DNA of 64,000 nucleotides from Candidatus Geothrix skivensis (GTDB lineage Bacteria; Acidobacteriota; Holophagae; Holophagales; Holophagaceae), in contig JADKIO010000012.1 of the NCBI GenBank assembly GCA_016721195.1, positions 62,001-126,000 on the forward strand, read 5' to 3'. This document shows, piece by piece, positions 57,583 to 64,000 of the stretch. Positions within the stretch are counted from its first letter, which is position 1. Each line of letters opens with the position of its first letter. Both the position numbers and the translations under genes were made by a program. Under the pieces are notes generated by a model. The model saw nothing but the letters and a program-made list of their open reading frames with translations, ran no database searches and had not been told where the DNA came from.

Positions 57583-58803
57583 ATGTTCATGCCGCAGCGC
57601 GCCGTTCTTCTTGGGCTCGACCTTGGTGCAAGCAAAGTGGTGGCTGTGGTGGCCGTCCAGGAGGAAGACGGGACGCTGAACGTGACCGGCACCGGTCAGG
57701 CCTCGCCCCAGGGCGGCTTCACCCAGGGTCAGATCACGGACATGGACCTCTGCACCCGCGCCATCGTCCGGGCCGTCGAAGAAGCCATGAACACCGCCGG
57801 CGAAGCCAAGGTGGCCGGCATCCGCGTGGCCGTGGACGGCATCCAGTTCAAGGGCGAGAACCTGCGGGACTCCATCACCATCTCCAGCGGCGACAAGATC
57901 ATCACCGCCGCCGACCGGGACCGGGTGCTGGAGCAGGCCACCAACAGCTGCAAGCTGGCCAAGGAGGAGCTGGTCCTCCACCGCATCCCGCAGATCTTCC
58001 ACATCAAGGGCCAGCGGGACATCCGCAACCCCGTGAACATGTTCGGGGAGACGCTGGAAGCCGAGGTGCGCATCATCGTGGCCCCCAGCCCCGTCATCAC
58101 GAACCTCCAGCTGGCCCTGAAGAACGCCGGGCTGCACGGCTCCGAGCTGATGTATTCGCCCCTGGCCAGCGCCGAGGCAGTGCTCAGCCGCGAGGACCGC
58201 GAGAACGGCGCCGTGGTGGTGGACATCGGCGAACAGCTGACTCACCTGGGCATCTTCCTCCACGGCACCCTGTTCCACTCGGCGGTGATCCCCATCGGTG
58301 GCGCGCACTTCACCCGCGACCTGGAAATCACCAAGCACCTGGGCGGCATTGCCGCCTCGGAGCGCGTCAAGATGCGCTTCGGTACCGTGCTGCCAAACCA
58401 CGTGCCCGCCGAGGAATCCATCGAGCTGGAGGAGGAGGGGCGACTGGTCTCCCGCCGGGAGATCGCCGAGGTGCTCCAGGCCCGCGCCGCGGAGTTGCTC
58501 AACCTGGTGCTCTCCGAAATGGGCCGCACGGGCCTCATGCACGAGATCCACGGTGGCGTGCACCTGGTGGGTGGGGGCGCCCTGCTCACCCACCTGCCCA
58601 TCCTGGCCCAGACCCTGCTGGGCCGCCCCCGGGTGGTCCTGGGCCGCATCCAGGGCGTGGCCGGCCTGCCCCAGGCCACCGGCAACCCCTTCTTCGTGAA
58701 TGCCCTCGGCGCGGTGAAGGCCCTGTCGCGGGACCTGAATGAAACCCGCAGCAAGACCGATCGCGGTGAGGGCTTCCTCGGCAAGATCAGGAAGATGTTC
58801 TAG
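57583..58803 (+). CDS. ftsA: Cell division protein FtsA
   Basis: The protein has 406 residues, an actin-like ATPase that tethers FtsZ to the membrane. The phosphate-binding motifs are LGLDLGASKVVAVVAV near the N-terminus and VVDIGEQLTHLGIF. The SHS2-containing 1C domain lies between (RVAVDGIQFKGENLRDSI), and VHLVGGGALLTHLP is near the end. The C-terminal amphipathic membrane-targeting helix is GFLGKIRKMF. Two ATGs, at 57583 and 57589, are possible; the first is given, and the family N-terminus supports either. It starts 88 bases after ftsQ, downstream of a likely internal promoter; ftsZ begins two bases after its stop. Confidence 0.94.
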   Translation: MFMPQRAVLLGLDLGASKVVAVVAVQEEDGTLNVTGTGQASPQGGFTQGQITDMDLCTRAIVRAVEEAMNTAGEAKVAGIRVAVDGIQFKGENLRDSITISSGDKIITAADRDRVLEQATNSCKLAKEELVLHRIPQIFHIKGQRDIRNPVNMFGETLEAEVRIIVAPSPVITNLQLALKNAGLHGSELMYSPLASAEAVLSREDRENGAVVVDIGEQLTHLGIFLHGTLFHSAVIPIGGAHFTRDLEITKHLGGIAASERVKMRFGTVLPNHVPAEESIELEEEGRLVSRREIAEVLQARAAELLNLVLSEMGRTGLMHEIHGGVHLVGGGALLTHLPILAQTLLGRPRVVLGRIQGVAGLPQATGNPFFVNALGAVKALSRDLNETRSKTDRGEGFLGKIRKMF

Positions 58804-58805
58804 CC

Positions 58806-60098
58806 ATGCAATCCAAAGCCATGACCCCTTCGGGAGCCCCGATGTCCGAGACCCCCTTCCTGCCCTGCCCCCACGGCCTGCCCGGCGCCAACATCAAGGT
58901 GCTGGGCGTGGGCGGCGCGGGCTGCAACGCCATCAACCGCATGATCGAGAGCGGCGTCACCGGCGTGCAGTTCATCGCCATGAACACCGACCAGCAGAGC
59001 CTCGCCCACAGCAAGGCTCACCTGAAGCTGCCCCTGGGCCCCCAGAGCAGCCGGGGGCTGGGCGCCGGCGGCAGCGCCGAGCGTGGCGCCGTGGCGGCGG
59101 AGGAAAGCCGGGAGGAAGTGCTGGCGGCCCTGGCGGGCGCCGACATGATCTTCATCACCGCCGGCATGGGCGGCGGCACCGGCACCGGCGCCGCGCCGGT
59201 GCTGGCGAACTATGCCCGGGAGCTGGGCGCCCTTACGGTGGCCGTGGTCATCACGCCCTTCGCCTGGGAGGGCCGCAAGAAGGGCGACCTCGCCCTGGCG
59301 GGCCTGGTCAACCTGCGGGACACGGCCGATACCGTGATCGTCGTGAGCAATGAGCGCCTCAAGAACGTCTGCGATGCCCGGGTCACCATGAAGGAGGCCT
59401 TCCGGGTGGCCGATGGCGTGCTCATCCAGGGCGTCCGCGGCATCGCCGATCTCATCCTCAAGCCCGGCATCATCAACGGCGACTTCGCCGACGTGGAGGC
59501 AGTGCTGCGCAACGGCGGCGAAGCCCTCATCGGCACTGGTGCCGGGCGCGGGGAAGAGGCCGTCATGGACGCCCTGCGCAAGGCCCTGGCCTGCCCCCTC
59601 CTGGAACGGGCCCAGTCCGGCGCCGCCGCCAACGTCATGGTGTCCATCACCGCCGACTGGGAGGTCATGGAGGCCAACGCCATCGAGACGGCCATGAACT
59701 ACCTGCAGGATCACTACAACGGGCGCCCCGACATCAAGGCCTGCACCGTGGAAGGCGAAGGCATGGAGGACCGCGTGCTGGTCACCGTGCTGGCCAGCGG
59801 CTTCGATCAGGAGGAGAAGCTCCTGGAGGACCGCCGGCAGAGCCTGAACCTGCCGGGGGCCATGGAGGCCGCGCCTCCGGTCTACACCTCGGTCCTGGCG
59901 GGCGGTCCCCAGCCCCTGCCCAACAACGTGGTGAGCGGCCGGGTCTATGGCGAAGTGCCCGCCGGCGAGCAGGGCCCCACCCCCACCCGGCTCATGCCCC
60001 AGGCCCCCACCCCCAGCGGCGAGCTGCCGGGCGGCGCCGAGGATCTGCACGTGCCGGCCATCATCCGCATGGGCCAGGGCCGCCTGCCCATCGAGTAG
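58806..60098 (+). CDS. ftsZ: Cell division protein FtsZ
   Basis: This 430-residue tubulin-like GTPase forms the Z-ring. It has VGGAGCNAINRMIESGV at the N-terminus, NTDQQSLAHSKAHLKLPLG, and the GTP-binding signature GGGTGTGAAP near residue 121; ILKPGIINGDFADVEAV holds the T7 synergy loop. A Pro-rich linker leads to the C-terminal peptide HVPAIIRMGQG, the site that binds FtsA and ZipA-like partners. There are three candidate ATGs within the first 13 codons; the first is given. It directly follows ftsA, and a debranching-enzyme-like gene follows in the same direction. Confidence 0.96.
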   Translation: MQSKAMTPSGAPMSETPFLPCPHGLPGANIKVLGVGGAGCNAINRMIESGVTGVQFIAMNTDQQSLAHSKAHLKLPLGPQSSRGLGAGGSAERGAVAAEESREEVLAALAGADMIFITAGMGGGTGTGAAPVLANYARELGALTVAVVITPFAWEGRKKGDLALAGLVNLRDTADTVIVVSNERLKNVCDARVTMKEAFRVADGVLIQGVRGIADLILKPGIINGDFADVEAVLRNGGEALIGTGAGRGEEAVMDALRKALACPLLERAQSGAAANVMVSITADWEVMEANAIETAMNYLQDHYNGRPDIKACTVEGEGMEDRVLVTVLASGFDQEEKLLEDRRQSLNLPGAMEAAPPVYTSVLAGGPQPLPNNVVSGRVYGEVPAGEQGPTPTRLMPQAPTPSGELPGGAEDLHVPAIIRMGQGRLPIE

Positions 60099-60128
60099 GG
60101 TCTGGCACTCCCCGGTCCGGAAGCATCC

Positions 60129-63100
60129 ATGTCCCAGCCCGCGATGACCCCGCCCCCCGGCACCCAGTTGCTCCGCTTCGTGGGGGACCGGGTGGTCTTC
60201 ACCCTGGCGCACCCCCACCCGGGCGCGGAGGGCTGGCGGGCCTTCCTGCGCACCAACCTCACACGCGGGACGCGGATGCGGGAGGAGACCCTGGCCCTGG
60301 CGGGCGAGGGCTCCCGGGATCCCGCGGGCTCCTCCTGGCGGGACATTCCACTGCAGCCGGTCGCCGAGGGCTGGGCCCTGGACCTGGCCCTCACGGAACC
60401 GGGTTCCTTCTGCGCCAAGGCCTACTGCGTGGATCCCGAGGGTCGCCAGCACTGGCCGGCGGGAGAAAACCTCTGCCTGTCCATCCACCCGGATCGCCTG
60501 CGGACGGCCAATACCATCTACTGCGCCTTCCCCCGGATGTTCGGCGGGGCGGCCACCCGCCAGCGGCCTGACCTCACAGACGCGGTCCAGGCCCTGGACG
60601 CCGCCGGCTATGCGGTCATCCCGCCCTCTGGCCGCCTGCGGGACCTCACCGCCAACCTGCCCCACATCCTGGAGCGCCTGGGCTGCCGCATCCTGCACCT
60701 GCTGCCCGTGGGTCCGGTGCCCACCACTTTCGCGCGCATGGGCCGCTTCGGCAGCCCCTACGCCCAGCTGGACCTGACTGCCATCGACCCGGCCCTGGTG
60801 GACTTCGATCAGCGCACCACGGGGGAGGAGCAGTTCCGGGAGCTGACGGCGGCTGTCCACCAGCGGGGCGGTCAGGTGATCCTGGACATCCTCGTCAACC
60901 ACACGGGCTGGGGCTCCCGCCTGCTGGAGAACAAGCCGGACTGGTTCCGCCGCAACGCGGATGGCAGCTTCCACAGCCCCGGGGCCTGGGGCAACACCTG
61001 GGCGGACCTGGTGGAGCTGGATCACGGCAGCCCGGCCCTCTGGGATGTGGTGGCCCGCTCCCTGCTCACCTGGTGCGAGCGCGGCGTGGATGGTTTCCGC
61101 TGCGATGCGGGCTACATGGTGCCCCTGCCCGCCTGGCAGTACATCCTCGCGAAGGTCCACCGGGCGCATCCAGAGACGATCTTCCTGCTGGAGGGGCTGG
61201 GGGGCGCCTGGGAGGCCACCCAGGCCCTGCTGACCCGGGGGGGCATGCAGTGGGCCTATTCGGAGCTCTTCCAGAACCACCACCCCATCGAGGTCGCCCA
61301 CTACCTGGACCACTGCCTGCGGCAGGGCGAAAGCACGGGCCTGCTGGTGCACTACAGCGAAACCCACGACAACCTCCGCCTGGCGGGCCGCGGTGCCGCC
61401 TGGTCGCTCCTGCGCAACCGCCTCTGCGCCCTGGCGGCGCAGAACGGCGGCTTCGGTTTCACGGCCGGCGTGGAGTGGCTGGCCACGGAAAAGGTGGACG
61501 TGCATGAGGCCCGGGACCTGGCCTGGGGCGCAGAGCCGAACCTGGTGGCGGAGCTGGCCCTGCTGAATCGCCTGCTGGCGGAGCATCCCTGCTTCTTCGA
61601 CGGCGCCGAGGTGCGCCGCCTCAGCCCGGAGGACGCCTCGGTGCTGGCCCTGGCCCGGACCTCCGCGGAGGGCCTGGACCAGGTGCTGATCCTGGCGAAC
61701 CTGGATCTGGAGAAGCCGCAGGCCTGCCCTCTCCGGGCCGAAGACTGGGTGGCCCTGGGGGAGGCGCCTGTCGATCTGCTGGGCCAGCCCATGCCGGCCT
61801 CGAAACCCCTGCCCGGCGGGGGCCGGGAGCTCACCCTTGCCCCCGGCGCCTGCCACTGCCTCTCGGCCCAGGCCAGCGCCCGGGGACTGGCGGGCGAGGC
61901 TTACCGGAACGCCCGCGCCCAGGCGGCCTGGGCCCTGCAGGCGTTGGCCGCGGTGCATCCGGCGGAGGCCCTCGGGCCAGCCCCCTGGCGCGACCTCGCC
62001 CGGCGGGTCGCACCCGATCCCGAAGGCTTCCTGGCCGCCCTGCCCCACCTCGACGGGGAGCTCCTGCGGCGGGATCTGCTGGCGGCCCTGGAGGGGGCCA
62101 GGGCGCTCCCGACCTTCCCCCAGGTGACCACCTGGCGGTTGGAAGATGCGCGTCGCATCAGCCTGGTGCCCCCCTGCCACTGGCTGCTGCTGCTGGACGC
62201 CGGCCCCTTCCAGGCCACCCTGCGGATGCCGAACCAGCCAGACCTGCACCTGCGGGGCGTGCCCATGGAGACTGGCTTCGTCGCGGCCATCCCCCCCCAG
62301 CCCGGAAGGAAAGGCGATGGGACGCTCCTGCTCCATCGCCACAGGGTGGACGCAGGCGTCCTCGATGCGGCCCTGCGGTTCCTGCCTGAAGCACCGGAGC
62401 TACCCCGGCCCGGGCGCCAGGGCCTGGCCCTGCTCACCAACGGCCGGGGCGGCATGGCGCGGTTGGCGGGGGACCTTGGCGCCATCTCCTCCAAATACGA
62501 CTGCCTGCTGGGCGCCAACCTGCACCCCGCGGCCCCCTCGGACCGCCACGTGCTGGCCAAGCGGTTGCGGGCCTGGGTGAACGCGGATGGTTTCATCACG
62601 GCCCTGGACGGGCACAACCTGGTGCGCTTCGAGGCGGGGCCCACCGCCCGCTGGACCTTCCGCGCCAGCGCCGGGGACGGCCGCTGGGTGGAGCTCGGCC
62701 TCGAGGCGGACATGCTGGAGGACCAGAACGCGGTGCGCCTGCGCTGGTCCCGACCCGCCCCTCCCGGTGGGGAGACGGACCTGCTCCCGGGCCACTTGGT
62801 GCGGGTCACGGTGCGCGTCGATCTGGAGGACCGTTCCTTCCACGGCGAGACCCGCCTGGACGGGGGACTGGAGGGCCACTTCCAGGCCGCCACCCAGGTC
62901 CTCGAGGGCCGCACCGGCTTCCGTTTCGCCCCGGCCCCTGGGCGCCACCTGGAGGTGTGGGCCTCCGCCGGCGACTACCACCCCCAGCCCGAGGCCTGCC
63001 GGAACCTGCCCCATCCCGTGGAAGGCTCCCGGGGCATGGCGGCTGCCGGGGATGCCTGGAGTCCCGGCTGGTTCGACCTGCCCCTGCCGCCGGGTTCCGA

Positions 63101-64000
63101 GGTCCGGATGCTGGCCAGCGCCGAAGCGCAAGCCCCCCTGGAGCTGCCCCTCTTCGCGGAGGCTCCGGCCCAGTCGGTGCCCGAGCTCCTGGAGCGGTCC
63201 CTGCGGGCCTTCCTGGCCCGCAGGGAGGAGGGGCTCACGGTCATCGCGGGCTATCCCTGGTTCCTGGACTGGGGCCGGGACACCCTCATCGCCTGCCGCG
63301 GCCTTCTGGCCTCGGGCCAGGCGGAGGCGGCCGGCCTCATCCTGCGCACCTACGCCACGCTGGAAGAGGGGGGAACCCTGCCCAACATGCTGGGGGCCGA
63401 GAGCACCGCGGACCGGGATACCTCGGACGCCCCGCTCTGGCTGGCGGTGGCTTGCGAGGAGGCGGCGGAGCACCTGGGGGCGGAGTTCCTGCAGGCAACC
63501 GCCGGGGAACGCTCTGTCCTGGAGGTGCTGACGTCCCTCGGCGAGCACCTTCGCGCCGGGGCCCGGAATGGCGTGCGGATGGATCCCGCCTCGGGGCTGC
63601 TGTGGAGCCCCGCCCACTTCACCTGGATGGACACCCGCTATCCCATGGGCTCCCCCAGGGAGGGTTATCCCGTGGAGATCCAGGCCCTCTGGATCCGCCT
63701 GCTGCGGCTGCTGGCCTGGCTGGGCGCCCCCAGCGACCGCGAGCCCTGGGCCGAGACCGTCGCCCGGGCCGAAGCCTCGCTGGAGACCTTCTGGCTGGAG
63801 GACCGGGGCTGGTTCGCCGATGTCCTGCTGGCTGCCGACGGCGTTCCAGCCGCGAAGGCCCTGCCCGCCGACCACCTGCGACCCAACCAGCTCCTCCTGA
63901 TCTCCCTGGGCCTGGTGACCGGGGACCGGGCCCGGCGCGCCGTCGCCGCCTGCGCCCGCCACCTGCTGGTGCCCGGCGGCCTGCGGAGCCTGGCCCCCCT
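60129..64000 (+). CDS. GH13-GH133 fusion, glycogen-debranching-like enzyme, 3'-truncated by the window
   Basis: At least 1290 residues are present, and the frame is still open at base 64000. The N-terminal half is a GH13 alpha-amylase-type barrel: nucleophile Asp326 in GFRCDAGY, acid/base Glu355 in LLEGLGG, and Asp414 in ETHDN. A middle section has the debranching-enzyme N-terminal motif LLTNGRGGMARLAG, then GAISSKYDCLLGANLH. The C-terminal part is an amylo-alpha-1,6-glucosidase (GH133) domain, GYPWFLDWGRDTLIACRG around residue 1047 and MDTRYPMGSPREGYPVEIQA. The same order, transferase-type barrel then glucosidase, is found in eukaryotic debranching enzyme. It starts 30 bases after ftsZ with GGAAG upstream. 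Confidence 0.85.
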   Translation, partial: MSQPAMTPPPGTQLLRFVGDRVVFTLAHPHPGAEGWRAFLRTNLTRGTRMREETLALAGEGSRDPAGSSWRDIPLQPVAEGWALDLALTEPGSFCAKAYCVDPEGRQHWPAGENLCLSIHPDRLRTANTIYCAFPRMFGGAATRQRPDLTDAVQALDAAGYAVIPPSGRLRDLTANLPHILERLGCRILHLLPVGPVPTTFARMGRFGSPYAQLDLTAIDPALVDFDQRTTGEEQFRELTAAVHQRGGQVILDILVNHTGWGSRLLENKPDWFRRNADGSFHSPGAWGNTWADLVELDHGSPALWDVVARSLLTWCERGVDGFRCDAGYMVPLPAWQYILAKVHRAHPETIFLLEGLGGAWEATQALLTRGGMQWAYSELFQNHHPIEVAHYLDHCLRQGESTGLLVHYSETHDNLRLAGRGAAWSLLRNRLCALAAQNGGFGFTAGVEWLATEKVDVHEARDLAWGAEPNLVAELALLNRLLAEHPCFFDGAEVRRLSPEDASVLALARTSAEGLDQVLILANLDLEKPQACPLRAEDWVALGEAPVDLLGQPMPASKPLPGGGRELTLAPGACHCLSAQASARGLAGEAYRNARAQAAWALQALAAVHPAEALGPAPWRDLARRVAPDPEGFLAALPHLDGELLRRDLLAALEGARALPTFPQVTTWRLEDARRISLVPPCHWLLLLDAGPFQATLRMPNQPDLHLRGVPMETGFVAAIPPQPGRKGDGTLLLHRHRVDAGVLDAALRFLPEAPELPRPGRQGLALLTNGRGGMARLAGDLGAISSKYDCLLGANLHPAAPSDRHVLAKRLRAWVNADGFITALDGHNLVRFEAGPTARWTFRASAGDGRWVELGLEADMLEDQNAVRLRWSRPAPPGGETDLLPGHLVRVTVRVDLEDRSFHGETRLDGGLEGHFQAATQVLEGRTGFRFAPAPGRHLEVWASAGDYHPQPEACRNLPHPVEGSRGMAAAGDAWSPGWFDLPLPPGSEVRMLASAEAQAPLELPLFAEAPAQSVPELLERSLRAFLARREEGLTVIAGYPWFLDWGRDTLIACRGLLASGQAEAAGLILRTYATLEEGGTLPNMLGAESTADRDTSDAPLWLAVACEEAAEHLGAEFLQATAGERSVLEVLTSLGEHLRAGARNGVRMDPASGLLWSPAHFTWMDTRYPMGSPREGYPVEIQALWIRLLRLLAWLGAPSDREPWAETVARAEASLETFWLEDRGWFADVLLAADGVPAAKALPADHLRPNQLLLISLGLVTGDRARRAVAACARHLLVPGGLRSLAP

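Noticed and set aside
58800..62342. An open frame of about 1180 codons on the minus strand across ftsZ and the debranching gene
   Set aside because: It mirrors the codon structure of the real plus-strand genes; its product is Gly/Ala/His/Gln-rich low complexity with no domains and no ribosome binding site.

Overview
The window is a high-G+C chromosomal segment from a Gram-negative bacterium. It has outer-membrane lipoprotein export genes (LolC/E-like and LolD), an OmpA-domain protein, several lipobox signal peptides and a murB-ftsQ-ftsA-ftsZ division cluster. The gene mix suggests a soil or sediment heterotroph such as an Acidobacteriota/Holophagae (Geothrix-like) lineage: many secreted peptidases, 4-hydroxyphenylpyruvate dioxygenase, a two-haem lipoprotein, a cytosolic chemoreceptor and an IorAB-type molybdoenzyme. 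There is no rRNA gene or other taxonomic marker here, so the placement is inference. No rRNA, tRNA or CRISPR array was found.

Layout. 1-3082: a methionine/aspartate-family operon (metY partial, metA, aspartokinase); the MetA active site predicts O-acetylhomoserine, the substrate of MetY. 3164-6657: small membrane and hypothetical genes plus an SDR. 6808-20029: secreted peptidases (M13, tricorn-like S41, M16), an isochorismatase-like hydrolase, a two-CXXCH lipoprotein, a UDG-like protein, a soluble chemoreceptor and an RluA pseudouridine synthase with a five-fold 44-residue repeat tail. 20064-23063: phhB, an SDR, a response regulator and folD. 23156-28455: rimP-nusA-infB with a structured leader, an intrinsic-terminator-like hairpin just before rimP and a strong terminator after infB. 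28464-42335: hppD with a promoter and a CRP-like palindrome, an XRE regulator, an S9 peptidase operon, a beta-helix lipoprotein, GlcG, a pseudopilin, hflX, a PilZ-receiver fusion and lolC/lolD.

42336-46369 is visibly lower in G+C and full of gene fragments: a collapsed MgtC/DUF4010 gene, the C-terminus of an SDR, a frameshifted TrkA-C remnant and the C-terminus of an IS91/ISCR-like transposase. Three intact genes sit among them: DUF502, a rhodanese lipoprotein and a site-2-type protease with CBS domains. The block is bracketed by two copies, 75 of 79 bases identical, of the 3' end of lolD. It looks like a decayed insertion and is the most unusual structure in the window.

46597-55778 carries iorA-iorB, an OmpA-domain protein paired with a large secreted protein of unrecognised family bearing a metzincin-like zinc motif, ruvX, a GMC oxidoreductase, ogt and an NAD(P)-binding protein. 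55809 to the end holds murB-ftsQ-ftsA-ftsZ followed closely by a GH13-GH133 fusion protein (glycogen-debranching-like) that runs off the window.

Many long open frames on the opposite strands of real genes were treated as products of the very high third-position G+C and left out.
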